Below are positions 43,022 through 53,536 of a stretch of 64,000 nucleotides of DNA, piece after piece. Positions within the stretch are counted from its first letter, which is position 1; each line of letters begins with the position of its first letter. This stretch comes from Tetrapyrgos nigripes (lineage: Eukaryota > Basidiomycota > Agaricomycetes > Agaricales > Campanellaceae). The notes under the pieces are model-generated. The model was not told where the DNA came from. It saw only the letters and a program-made list of their open reading frames with translations, and made no database searches. The translations under genes and the position numbers were made by a program. The stretch covers positions 1 to 64,000 of the forward strand of contig JAACJM010000223.1 of the NCBI GenBank assembly GCA_013368315.1. Reading direction: 5' to 3'.

Positions 43022-46000
43022 ATGCCCAACGACGTCCCCACCACCGCTCCCGCCTCAGGCATCCAACCGCCTCTCACCAAACCCACCCTCCCATGTCCCT
43101 CCCACCCTCTCGACCCCCTCACGCCCGACGAAACGACCGCCGTCACACTCTCCATCCGGCATCACGTCGCTTCTAATCCCGATTTGGGCGTCAAAGCCCT
43201 GCGGTTCATCACGTGTTACCTCGTTCCTCCTCCGAAACGCGCCGTATTGGAGGTCCTCGGCATTGGAGAGGAGAAGAACGCCAAGGTCGAAATCGTCAGG
43301 AGAGCCGAAGCCGACTTTCTCGATATCGTCACGGGCAACAACTACAACGTCTACTGTTCCCTCTCGTCTTCTCCCAACGGCCCCACATGGACAGTCGACA
43401 CTCTGACCCTCCTCCCCTCCGGCGTCCAGCCCCAAATCTCCGTCGAAGAACTCATCGCTGCTGAACGTATCGTCAAGAACTCTCCCAAAGTCATCGAGCT
43501 CGCAGCCGAAGTGGGAGTAAAACCAGATCAAATCTTTTGTGACGGATGGAGTATCGGGTTCGACGAAAGGTTTCCACAGGCAAGGCGGATCCAACAAGCC
43601 CTGGTGTTTGCGAGATGGGGGGAGAATGAGAATTTGTATGCCCATCCGATGGATTTTATCCCCATCATTGACGCCAATGTCGAACAAGTTTTACATATTG
43701 ATTTTCCACCGAGGTGGTACCGCTCGTCCCAGCCTAAATCAGCCCATCCTTTGGATAACTTGACCCTCTCCACTTCTACCACCGGTCTTCTTCCGCCTCT
43801 CCCCGATTCCCTGGATGAAGTAACGTCGGAAAAGGCTTGCAAGGGTATAAGTGGCAGAGAACGGATCCCTCCTCCAATGAGGAGGTATGACTTTTTGGAT
43901 GACGAGTTGAAGGAACATGCGGATGAGGTACGTTCCATTCCTTTTCCTGTATATCCATGCTCACTTTTTACCTGTCTAAACAGAACGAAAAACCCTACAA
44001 ACCACGCACAGACCTCAAACCCATCCAAATCCTCCAACCTGATGGCGTTAGTTTCAAACTGGATGGACATGTCCTCGAGTGGCAGGGTTGGAAGATGCAT
44101 GTTGGTGAGTTGGCGATGTTGTTTTATCTCTGCTTTCGTTCTTGTCCCATCTTATGCTCGCTCTCTGGTCCTCTCTTACTCTCCACGTCGACGTTACTGA
44201 CCCCATCTCCGTTTTACTCAGCCTTCTCCCACCGCGAAGGAATCGTCCTATCCACAATCACCTATAAGGACTATATCACGGAGCAAGTCAGACCTCTATT
44301 CTATCGCCTCTCCCTAGTCGAAATGGTCGTCCCCTATGCCTCTCCCGAATTCCCGCACCCACGTAAATTCGCATTCGACTCTGGTGAATACGGAATGGGG
44401 ACTATGGCGAACGAGTTGAGTTTGGGATGTGATTGTGTGGGGAAGATTGCTTATTTGGTGAGTGAGTGTTTTTTTGTTTGGGTTTGGGGTGTCCTATGAC
44501 GATGACGTTGACGCCGGGGTTGGCATGGTCCCTACGACCTCATTCTCTTCTTCTCTTCTTCTTCTCCAACTCCAACTAACTTTTTTCCCTCTCCTCCAGC
44601 CAGGCACCTACACATCCCACTCCGGCGCCCCCGTCGTAATCAAAAACGCCATATGCATCCACGAAGAAGATTCCGGTGTCCTTTGGAAACATAGTGATTA
44701 TCGCTTTTTTGGACAAGGTGATAGAGAGACAGCAGGGGGTAAAACGGTTAGGAGGAGAAGGTTGGTGGTTAGTATGGTTTGTACGTTGGCTAATTATGGT
44801 GAGGTTTTTTTTTTTTGCTTTGGTTTTTTCACTTTGTGGACTAACGCCCTTATCACGTTAATCAGAATACATATGGAACTACCTCTTTTACCAAGACGGA
44901 ACTATCGAAATCGAGTGTCGGCTTACTGGGATTTTACAAGTATACGTTGCCGCTCCGGATGAACCGAATGTGTTTGGGACGACGGTAGCTCCTGGAGTGA
45001 ATGCGCAGAATCATCAGCATTTGTTTAGTTTTAGGTGAGTGTGAGGTTTTTTCTTCTTTTTTTCCTTCTTTTTCTTGAAGATTGACTGACCAACTCGACT
45101 CTTGACTCTTTTCAGGCTGGACCCAATGATTGACGGCCTCAACAACGCCCTCATCGAATCAGACGTCTGGCCCCTGGATGACTATCTTGAAGCCCATCCT
45201 CCTTCCAATTCCAATTCCACCAACTCCTCCCCAGGTCAACACTCTCTTACCCCCAATGAAATAAATCACTTCTCCAACGCCTTCCTCTCCATCGATACAC
45301 CCATCTCCGTACCCTCTCCCCGACCCTACTCCCTTCCCCACGACCGTCGTTGGCGTATAGTCAACCCGTCAAAGAAACACTATGCGTCGGGGAAGAGTGT
45401 AGGATATGGGCTTGGTGTGAAGGGGAGTGTGGGGCCTGTGTTTGTTAAACGGGGTAAAGAGGGTAAGGAAGGAAAGGGAGAAGGATGGGTAATGAAAAGA
45501 GCTGGGTTTATCGAGTATCCTTGTTGGGTTGTTAAGGAAAAGGAGGGGGAATCTGTTGTTAGTAGTGTTGATAATGAAGGAGAGGGAGAGAGAGAAGTCA
45601 AGAAAGTGAAAGGAGAAGGATCCCAGAGGATGTGGCCAGCGGGAAAGTATGTCCCACAGACGAGGGAGAATCCGGAGGATTCGATTGGGAGGTGGGTTGT
45701 TGATAAAGATGATGATAAGGATGGGGAGAAGGAAAAGTTGGATACAGAGAAAGGCGAGGATATATTGGTCTTTTTGACAATTGGAACGACGCATATTCCG
45801 AGACCTGAGGATTGGCCTGTGTGAGTTACTCTTACTCTCTTTCTACTTACTTCCTTTCTTTGTTCTGTCACGGTCCACCTACCCTGTTCCGCTTCTCTCC
45901 TCAATCCGTAATCCGTTACCCTAAACCGTTCGTTACTAAATATGAAGCTGACTTTGTATCTTTTGTCTTTTCCTTCCCCAGGATGCCCGCCGAAACCCTC

Positions 46001-46162
46001 CACATCCACCTCAAACCTCAACATTTCTTCGATATGAACCCTGCGATGGATGTTCCAGGGACGAGAGATTTGATGTCGAAGGACGCGTTTAGTACCCATG
46101 GGTCTGATGGTGTTAACGGGACAAATGGGACAAATGCCAATGGGGCTTGTGGATGTAATTGA
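43022..46162 (+). CDS. Copper amine oxidase (primary-amine oxidase)
   Basis: Oxidises primary amines to aldehydes with release of ammonia and hydrogen peroxide, letting fungi use amines as nitrogen sources. Exons: 43022-43927, 43984-44104, 44222-44457, 44600-44798, 44866-45034, 45116-45820, 45982-46162; 838 residues, all phases agree. Signature parts: 'ENLYAHPMDFIPIIDANVEQVLHID' region (exon 1), catalytic-base motif 'AFDSGEYGMG' (Asp about 395), cofactor motif 'TLANYEY' with Tyr about 487 as the topaquinone precursor, copper ligands 'HQH' (about 537/539) and His about 770 in 'THIPRPEDWPVM'. All catalytic residues are present. Longer than the usual 650-750 residues because of low-complexity Gly/Glu/Lys and Asp/Lys insertions in exon 6 (about 45440-45760). 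No signal peptide and no C-terminal SKL; the tail ends in a Gly/Asn/Cys-rich stretch. Probably functional. Confidence 0.95.
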
Positions 46163-46227
46163 GTTGCGCCCTAACTGATGTTTTTCGTGTACTATCTAGT
46201 ATCTTGGTTTGTGCTTGTATTTGTAAC

Positions 46228-46909
46228 TAGTGAACAAAAAGTCCGGTTCAGTCCGGTTCAGCACCAAATTTCTTGAACGCTGAACTGGACCTTGCGTCCG
46301 GTCCAGAAATTCTCTGAACTTTGGACCGGACTTCACGTCCGCTGAACTTCGGTCCGGTTCAAGTTCAAGTAAGGTCCGGACGCGTCTGAACGTTTTCTAT
46401 CTCCGAGATAGCCGAATGGATTTCTCTTACCAAGATAGCAATAGTCTGGTAAACCAGACTGACGATACACACTTTACGGTGTGTATGTAGCCTGGAACAA
46501 TAATATGAATAGCGTTGCACCAGTAAAAAGTTATGAGGTAATCAAAAACTATTCACATCTACCTTTTCCCAGTAATTTTGTCGCTACTTGTTACAACTCC
46601 GTAGATTTTGTTTGTCATATGGTATTCCTCAATGTATTTACGGCTGAATAACAAAAATCGTGACCGAAAAAACATCAAAAAAATCAAGCCCTGACAACCA
46701 AATTCTGGTCAGAAATGTATTACAAGTGCAGCACGTCCGGACGCGTTTGGACGCGCCCAAACGCGTCCAGTAATCTTCAGAATTTGCTGGACCGCGGACT
46801 GAACCTACGGTCCGGTTCACAAAATTCTTGAACTTTGAACCGGACTTTCCGTCCAGTCCAGTAAAGTTCGGTTCGGACCAAAGTCCGGGACCGGACTTTT
46901 TGTTCACTA
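46228..46909. mobile_element. hAT-type MITE downstream of the amine oxidase
   Basis: The ends TAGTGAACAAAAAGTCCGG and its inverse are flanked by the 8-bp duplication TTTGTAAC (46220-46227, 46910-46917), as for hAT elements. Subterminal regions are dense in CCGGAC/GTCCGG words. Non-coding, 682 bp, starting 66 bp after the amine oxidase stop, so it may lie in or next to the 3' untranslated region. Confidence 0.88.
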
Positions 46910-46917
46910 TTTGTAAC

Positions 46918-47195
46918 CGTATGTCGATAGTAACTACGTTAACCAATGAACGATAAGTAGCAAAAAAGCTGATGCTCTTCTCGACCTATCTCAACTGTAG
47001 CTTATTCTCGCTCTAAGACTACTTATGGGGAGGCTGGATACTAATAGCGGACAGCGAAATAGTAGTAATATAGACAGACCTGTGGCATCAGCACATCGGT
47101 CCGACTTCACCCTTCTAGAATTTGCTGCAGGCGCCGTTGTCGAGGAAGTTGGACCCGATAGGGTACATACACACCGTGGAGTGACTGTTACCTTT
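46918..47195. other. No gene recognised
   Basis: Short stretch between the hAT MITE and the dispersed repeat; nothing assignable. Confidence 0.4.
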
Positions 47196-47258
47196 ACGAG
47201 GCCGAATACAATGAGGCTGAGTTTCTTACACTCTATTTCCGCATGTGGCTATGTTTAA
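47196..47258 (+). repeat. Dispersed 60-bp repeat, copy 3
   Basis: ACGAGGCCGAATACAATGAGG...GCATGTGGCTATGTT, matching 14735-14800 and 19408-19472, again followed by C/T-rich DNA. Confidence 0.6.
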
Positions 47259-47769
47259 GTGTTCCCTATTTTACCCGTCCGTTTCATTCCGCGTAATCTT
47301 CCATGTGATTTTCATTTTGTTGTTGCCCACTTTCTGTCAGACCCAGTATTATTGCTTGCTTCCTTCATACCCTCGCCGTTGGACCCAACCCTATGGCCTG
47401 TCTTTTTTTCAATGATACCCTCCTCTCCGCTCCCTTTGGCATCTTATACCATTAAGTTACTGTTTGTCCTGGAGGTGTGTCTCAGATTTGTCTGCATGTA
47501 GACCCTGTGTTTTCCAGCTATATGTCTTGTTCTAACCCTTAATGGTCCTCATTTTCAGCCTTGCTGGTAGTTCCATCTCTTAGACCGTTGCCATTAATCC
47601 TTGATGGTTGGTGCAGTCTGTCCCACTCGCCAAACTAGACAGTATGAAGTCAATGTGTCTACTGGCTCTCCCTGAGCCCTCCTATCCTGCTCTTTCACTT
47701 TGGAACAGCACTCATGAACACCCAGTCAATGCCTTCCACCCCTATCAACCTGGTTCTCTTTGCTCAGTC
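47259..47769. other. No gene recognised
   Basis: C/T-rich after the repeat, then unassignable up to the chromovirus fragment. Confidence 0.4.
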
Positions 47770-48600
47770 ATCACCAGTGCAGTCTGTGTGCTTGGATGAC
47801 TGTGCAAATCTTAGTGCTGTACCACTCTCAGATGAGCTGCTTTGCTTGATCATTTCCTTTAGCTTTGTCAATCCAGAAGCTGGTTCCCATGAGTTTTTGG
47901 AGTCCAAATAGTCTAACCATTTGACCAGGTATTGGACACCTCAGTGATTTCTAGTCAGTTTTGAGTCTAGAATTGCTTCAATGTCATACTCGTTATCTTC
48001 TGGAGTAGCTCTGCGGGTTCACCTGGGTAGTTCACTCCATGTGCTTCAGTTTCTTTGTATGGTGATAGTAATGAAGCATGGAAGACTGGGTGAATTTGCC
48101 AGGTATTTGGCAACTTGAGACGATAGTTAACCTCGCTGATTACATCAGTGATTTCAAAAGGTCCATGATGCCAATTTGTCAACTTAGCTTTTGGCCTTGT
48201 TGTCTTCAAGTTCTTTCCATCTAATAACCTTGTCTCCAACTTTGAACTTCACACCTTCCTCTATATGATCTTTGTTTTGCCTTTTCATCAACTCTGCAGC
48301 AGCAGTCAAGCTCACTTTCAACTCTTCACATAGTTCTTCCAAGTTCTTGAGGTGTTCTTCAACCTTTGGTACATGCGAAGAGGGATTGATTGAAGAAAAG
48401 AGTTGAGGGAGGTTGCCCATAGCCATGAAGGAATTCGAAGGGTGATTTTCCAGTGTCAGAATGAACTTGAGTGTTATGACAAAACTCAGCATACAGCAAG
48501 TATTTGACCCAATCATCCTGGCAGTAGTTACAGAAATTTTGTAGGTATTGTTCAAGCTCTTGATTAAATCTTTCTGTTTCCCTGTGAATACTTCATGTAT
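47770..48600 (-). pseudogene. Chromovirus integrase/chromodomain fragment
   Basis: Minus strand: 'ETERFNQELEQYLQNFCNY' (about 48545-48600), uninterrupted 'DDWVKYLLYAEFCHNTQVHS', 'HVPKVEEHLKNLEELCEEL', 'HGPFEITDVISEVNYRLKL', 'FHASLLSPYKETEAHG', and a chromodomain with one stop ('QYLVKWLDYLDSKNSWEP' near 47890-47930). Closely related to the element at 29813-38782 but without LTRs or RT here. Several frame changes. Confidence 0.85.
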
Positions 48601-48746
48601 GCATACCAGGACTCTCAATAGGTCCAATGACCTCTTGAGTCTGGGAATAGGGCCTGACCCTATGACAGGGGTCAGGTAACCAGACACTACTGGTATCAGG
48701 GCAGTTGAATGGATGCCCAGCCGATACAATAGAGCAACAGGAGCAC
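48601..48746. other. Flank before the young copia element
   Basis: Short unassigned stretch ending in the target site AGCAC (48742-48746). Confidence 0.5.
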
Positions 48747-48982
48747 TAATAGACTTAGGTTATCTTAGCGAATAGTCTTAGTGAGAGTCACAAAGTGGGG
48801 GGTAAGAGCGTGCGAACGTATCTCGCTTGACTCTCAAGTATATATCATTAATCAGAGTAGTATAACAATATAAATAGTCTAAGTATATCCGTATGATCAT
48901 TTGACCGTATGTCCGCAGTACTTGATTGATTGCCGTATGCGTAGTAGCTTAGTAATATGATCGTTATCATTAAATTCCAACA
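48747..48982 (-). repeat. 3' LTR of the young copia element
   Basis: 236 bp. On the minus strand begins TGTTGGAATTTAATG and ends GTCTATTA (not the usual CA). Preceded by the purine tract GAAGGGGAG. Confidence 0.93.
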
Positions 48983-48989
48983 CTCCCCT

Positions 48990-51900
48990 TCAAGCGGATA
49001 TCCCTAGTAATCGGGAGAAACGCTTGATCTTATCAGCGGAGAGAGCTTTCGTAAGTATATCCGCAAGTTGATCATTAGTTGACACATGTTTAACTCGTAT
49101 GTATCGTTGATGTATCCGATCAGTAAGGAAGTTTTTACGGATATTGAAATGCTTAGTTCTCTGAGTATGTTGTTCTTCAGGAGCACGTATAATTGCCAAA
49201 GTAGATGCACTATCTGAATTGATAAGTACTGGCTCCTGTTCGGCATTTAGAATTTCTTCTATAAAACCTTTCAAATAAATAGCTTCTTGTGAGGCATATG
49301 CGAGTGCGCAAAGTTCAGCCTCAGTAACTGATAAAGTTACCAGTGTGCCTCGCTTACTTGACCAAGAAATAAGCGATTCAGCAAATTTGAATGCATAGCC
49401 CATGATTGGTTTATTGCCATACGTGGACATACCATCAGAGTCGGCAAATCCATAAGTAGAAGTGATAGTAGGGCTCCCTAGGTTGAGCCAGTAATCGCAA
49501 GTTCCTTTTAGATAAAGATAGCATTGTTTAGCTGCAGCGTAATGCTCTTCACCTGGATCATTAAGGTATCTTGCTAGTTGACCAGTACAATATGTAATGT
49601 CTGGCCTAGTGCAGTCAGCGACATATCGTAAACCACCGACTAGTGACATATAGTGTTTAATAGCAGCGGCGTCCCGTTGCAGTTCACTCCCAGGTCTAGG
49701 GCTAAGATTTTGCCCGGGTAGCATAGGTGTACGGCGTGCATGTAATTGGTCAAAATTGTATCGTTTGAGAATATTCTCAATGTAATGTTTCTGACGGAGT
49801 TTAATAGTATGATTATTCCTATCTCGTTGAATTTCCATACCGAGAATCCAGTGGATTTCTCCACTGTCAGTGACTTGGACGTGTCCACTAAGTGCAGTAA
49901 CAAAAGCTTGTGCAGTAGCTTTGTTGATAGTACATAAAGTAATGTCATCGACGTGACAAGATAGTATTAAAATGAGTTTATTCTCATGATATCGGTAGAA
50001 TACCGCATTATCGTAAGTAGACTTCTTAAGTCCTAGTAACTTTATGAGAATATTGCATAATTTTTCATACCATCGACGACCAGCTTGTTTCAACCCATAT
50101 AGAGTCTTTCTGAGTTTAAGTACGTAGCCTTCAGGTAAGTTAGGTAGTAAATTACCTGGAGGTGGACGAAGGTATAATGTTTCCTCGTCAGTAACGTTTC
50201 CGTAAAGATAGGCAGATTTAATATCAATCTGAGTAGTTTCATAGTCTAATGAAGCTGCAAGAGCAAGTATAAAACGTGTACTGCTCATGCGTGCTACAGG
50301 GGCAAAGATATCATTTGCGTAGTAATCAATGCCTTCTTGTTGACTAAAGCCTTGTGCTACTAGTCTAGATTTCAATTTGGTCTGTTTGCCAAGTTCGTAC
50401 TTAGTTTTGTAGACAAATCTGGAACCAATGATATTCGCATCAGCAGGAGGTTTGACGTATTCCCAGGTTCCTAGACTTTCTAGAGATTCTATCTCAGTTT
50501 TCATGGAATCAAACCATGCGTCACGTTGTGGATGATTGAGTACATCCTTGAATGAAATTGGATCGCCAACGTTATCAGCGTAGTAAACATTGAATTCTGT
50601 TAAGAAGAAAGCAATGTTTTGTTCAACTTCATCGTAGAGTAAACCTCTGGCTTCTTGGATCCTTTTTGATCGTCTTGGGCCATCAGGTTGTTTAGTTTCG
50701 TCTTCGTCGACATCCATTGGTTCAGGTTCGTGTTCCTGAGAAGTTGGAGTTTCAGTTGTATTTTCTTCTGTAGTTTCTAATGGTTCTTGATTTTTGTTTT
50801 GTAACTCCCCTTCAACTTGCGATTTGGACGTTAAGAATTGCAAGTTGCGTTCTACATTCACTTTAGTACCAAAGTAGACATAATGGCCTTTTGAATGATC
50901 GTCAAAGCCTAACCAAACTCCACGTTTTCCTTTAGGAGTTAGTTTACTAGTTCTTGCTTCGTCATATACAATGCAAGGTGTACCAAAGCTATGTAGATTG
51001 TCTAAGTTTGCGTTAACACCGTAACGTTTAAAATAGGGAGTTTGCATTTTTAATGCAGTTTTCGGAGATCTATTAAGTATGTACATAGTATAAAGTCCTG
51101 CATGCCACCATAAACGATTAGGTAGTTTTCCGGTATGCAGATTAACACGAATACCATTCATGATATGTTGATGTATGTTTTCAGCAACTCCGTTTTGCTG
51201 AGGCATGTCATGAACTGTATAACGTGCAATTGTACCTTGTGCTTTCAGGTAGTTTTTGAATGCACCCGAAGTAAATACGGCATCGTTGTCTGATTGTAGA
51301 ATTTTAACTTTGATACCATATTGCGTAAATAGTTCAGTAGTAAATGTAACCCATTGGGTATAGGCTTCGTCTTTTGTTTTAAGTGGAGATAATATTAACC
51401 AACGCGTACAGTCGTCAACGATGGTTAACCAGTATTTGTAGCCTTCAATAGAGGCAGTTCGTAATGGACCAAATATATCAATATGAAAATGGTCTCCGAA
51501 GTTTTCTGCTAATTCTGAAGTACGTTGTTTCGGAACAGAAAGTCTGTGTATATTATTGATGATGCAGTCTTCGCATTGAGTTTCTGTCCAATCATCAATA
51601 ATGATTGTAATAATAGATTTATCTGTTTTTAGTAATGTTTTTAGATTTGTATAACTCATATGACCAGTTTGTTTGTGAAGTTCATATAAACTTAAAGTAG
51701 CAACGTTATCACTCAATTTTTTAGTTGTGATGGAGTAAAGTTTGGCGCTCTCGTGTATAACGCCAATGAAATTGTCCTTATCATTCCGTATTATACATAA
51801 ATGATCATGAAAAGTAAAAGTATAGTCCGCTTTTTGTGAAATACTGATTAAAGTAAACGGAAGTTTTGAGTTATAGTATACATTTTTAAGAGTGATCGAT

Positions 51901-52364
51901 GAAGACTCACCATTGTCCTTCCTAATTTCTACCCGCATATCGCCTGCTAATTGAAGATCTAGATGCTCTGAATTGGCAACAGTTAAAGTTATGGCAGGCG
52001 TAGTATGAACGTTAAAAAGTAAGTTAAGATACGGTGTACAGTGTATAGTAGCACCAGAATCAATGATATGCGTATGATCTTGGTCAGAGATCGCGGTAAA
52101 AGCAGGTAGGGAAATATGATGACTCACTGGAGTCTCTGAGTCTTCCATCTCAACGTCGCTCGAAGAAATTGACTGTACCCAGTCCGATTGCGAAGTTGAC
52201 GTAGTCGCAATTTGAGAAGAAGAAGACGCAGGCATGGAGATGGCAACTGATGCATTCTCCTTGGTCTTGCCTTTGTTGGATTGTTTAGTAATCCCTTTCT
52301 TCTTCATAGCTTCTTTGGACTTTTCAGTCCACGGTTCTGGGCACGTCAGGGTCGTATGACCCAT
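48990..52364 (-). CDS. Copia Pol (protease, integrase, RT, RNase H)
   Basis: 1124 residues without interruption, and the frame extends upstream to the gag stop. It begins within a CCHC zinc knuckle 'CFNCNKMGHTTLTC'. Then come protease 'IIDSGATIHCT' (Asp about 102); integrase with 'LHKQTGHMS', a C-x2-C pair 'QCEDC', and catalytic 'HIDIFGPL', 'QSDNDAVF', 'QQNGVAENIH'; RT with 'KSRLVAQGFSQQEGIDY', 'IDIKSAYLYG', 'LKQAGRRWYEKL' and 'CHVDDI' (HVDD in place of the common YVDD); and RNase H with 'GFADSDGMSTYGNK', 'TEAELCALAYASQEAIYL' and 'VSTNDQLADILTKAL'. All catalytic residues are present. Confidence 0.96.
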   Translation of the reverse strand: MGHTTLTCPEPWTEKSKEAMKKKGITKQSNKGKTKENASVAISMPASSSSQIATTSTSQSDWVQSISSSDVEMEDSETPVSHHISLPAFTAISDQDHTHIIDSGATIHCTPYLNLLFNVHTTPAITLTVANSEHLDLQLAGDMRVEIRKDNGESSSITLKNVYYNSKLPFTLISISQKADYTFTFHDHLCIIRNDKDNFIGVIHESAKLYSITTKKLSDNVATLSLYELHKQTGHMSYTNLKTLLKTDKSIITIIIDDWTETQCEDCIINNIHRLSVPKQRTSELAENFGDHFHIDIFGPLRTASIEGYKYWLTIVDDCTRWLILSPLKTKDEAYTQWVTFTTELFTQYGIKVKILQSDNDAVFTSGAFKNYLKAQGTIARYTVHDMPQQNGVAENIHQHIMNGIRVNLHTGKLPNRLWWHAGLYTMYILNRSPKTALKMQTPYFKRYGVNANLDNLHSFGTPCIVYDEARTSKLTPKGKRGVWLGFDDHSKGHYVYFGTKVNVERNLQFLTSKSQVEGELQNKNQEPLETTEENTTETPTSQEHEPEPMDVDEDETKQPDGPRRSKRIQEARGLLYDEVEQNIAFFLTEFNVYYADNVGDPISFKDVLNHPQRDAWFDSMKTEIESLESLGTWEYVKPPADANIIGSRFVYKTKYELGKQTKLKSRLVAQGFSQQEGIDYYANDIFAPVARMSSTRFILALAASLDYETTQIDIKSAYLYGNVTDEETLYLRPPPGNLLPNLPEGYVLKLRKTLYGLKQAGRRWYEKLCNILIKLLGLKKSTYDNAVFYRYHENKLILILSCHVDDITLCTINKATAQAFVTALSGHVQVTDSGEIHWILGMEIQRDRNNHTIKLRQKHYIENILKRYNFDQLHARRTPMLPGQNLSPRPGSELQRDAAAIKHYMSLVGGLRYVADCTRPDITYCTGQLARYLNDPGEEHYAAAKQCYLYLKGTCDYWLNLGSPTITSTYGFADSDGMSTYGNKPIMGYAFKFAESLISWSSKRGTLVTLSVTEAELCALAYASQEAIYLKGFIEEILNAEQEPVLINSDSASTLAIIRAPEEQHTQRTKHFNIRKNFLTDRIHQRYIRVKHVSTNDQLADILTKALSADKIKRFSRLLGISA

Positions 52365-52448
52365 CTTGTTGCAGTTGAAGCACTTCCGATCCTTTTTGAC
52401 ATCAGAAGGCTTCTGGAACGGCGCTGCGGCGTTAGCGCGTTCCCCTTT

Positions 52449-53456
52449 TTACTTGTCCGATCGTTGAGCACCGCCTTGACTAGTGCTACCGGACTTCTTG
52501 TCGGACTTCTTCGAAGGATACGTTCGAGCATTGCTCAAACGATAGTTTGTGAATTCCTTCTTTAGCCGCGCAATGAGGTCAACGGCTCTGTATACGGGTT
52601 TCTCCCCTTCAGCTGCAGTAGTGGCATCCCATGTAGCTGCAGCTGCATCCACAGTTGCTTCGTAAGAACTGCGAACAAAGTGATAGTGAGGAGGAATAAT
52701 CCCCACTAGAGCTGAGTAAAAAACTTGGTCTGAGACATCTATGTCTCTCTTCTTGATAGAAGCCCACAGATCCTGAGCTTCGTCGAGGAGCTTATCAAAC
52801 TCCCAGACTGGTTTTCGTAAGTTGAAGAGTTTCCACAGCTCGTTAGACTCTTGAACTGTGGATGAAGGGTCGAAACGTTGCTTGAGCTTCTCGATAAGCT
52901 CTATTGCATCCGACTCTTCGGTGTAGTGGATCATGATTTTATCATCAATCTTGCCTGTAATAGCGTTAAAACAGGCTAGTTTGACAGTATTACCAGGATG
53001 TAACCCGGAACTTTTAAAGTGTTGGTGACGAATCACCCGTATAGCGTTATTAACGCGGAAGTACCACATCTTCCAATTCTCACTGCCAGTAAGAACTGTC
53101 AGGGAATCAAAAGCTTTGTTGATGTCGCTGAGCGGCATCACGTAGTTGGGGTTTGTGTTTTCGGGCACAGATAATGCGACCGACGAAGTAGAGGTAGATG
53201 GAGGAGATGATGGTGAAGTAGGGGCAGTATCCCGGACATCAGTCCTAGTATGTTCGCCAGCATCAGACATAATGGGATCAAGTGGGAATGGAAGAGGGTT
53301 TTGGAAGAGAGGATCAAGTGGTTGGGCTTGTGAAGTAGATGATACGGGCGGAGTAGGAGTTTGGGTACCAGAGGGGTGTGCACTAGAGTGGCGACTGGTA
53401 GTAGGAAGTGGGATATCTGGGGCTGATCCTTGAGATCGAGTTTGTCGACTAGTCAT
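52449..53456 (-). CDS. Copia Gag of the young element
   Basis: 335 residues: a Ser/Thr/Pro-rich N terminus (about 1-100), then 'LTVLTGSENWKMWYFRVNNAIR' and a UBN2-like helical core ('LIEKLKQRFDPSSTVQESNELWKLFNLRK'). It ends with basic 'KKSDKKSGSTSQ' and TAA at 52449-52451. After the TAA the same frame continues 'KGERANAAAPFQKPSDVKKDRK' into the zinc knuckle and Pol. Gag forms the virus-like particle; without readthrough it would lack the knuckle. Confidence 0.92.
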   Translation of the reverse strand: MTSRQTRSQGSAPDIPLPTTSRHSSAHPSGTQTPTPPVSSTSQAQPLDPLFQNPLPFPLDPIMSDAGEHTRTDVRDTAPTSPSSPPSTSTSSVALSVPENTNPNYVMPLSDINKAFDSLTVLTGSENWKMWYFRVNNAIRVIRHQHFKSSGLHPGNTVKLACFNAITGKIDDKIMIHYTEESDAIELIEKLKQRFDPSSTVQESNELWKLFNLRKPVWEFDKLLDEAQDLWASIKKRDIDVSDQVFYSALVGIIPPHYHFVRSSYEATVDAAAATWDATTAAEGEKPVYRAVDLIARLKKEFTNYRLSNARTYPSKKSDKKSGSTSQGGAQRSDK

Positions 53457-53536
53457 ATACTAGTCCAAGAACAGAGTACGAGTAGAGAGTAAAGCAGAGT
53501 AGAACAAGTGTTTATCGGAGTTATAGCAAGCTAGGC

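Noticed and set aside
43055..44100. Minus-strand ORFs of about 190-210 residues over amine oxidase exons 1-2
   Set aside because: Antisense shadows of a GC-rich coding exon with no domain of their own.
45159..46099. Long minus-strand ORFs opposite the amine oxidase exon 6
   Set aside because: Shadows of the real coding exon; the plus strand carries the conserved copper and cofactor motifs in spliced frame.
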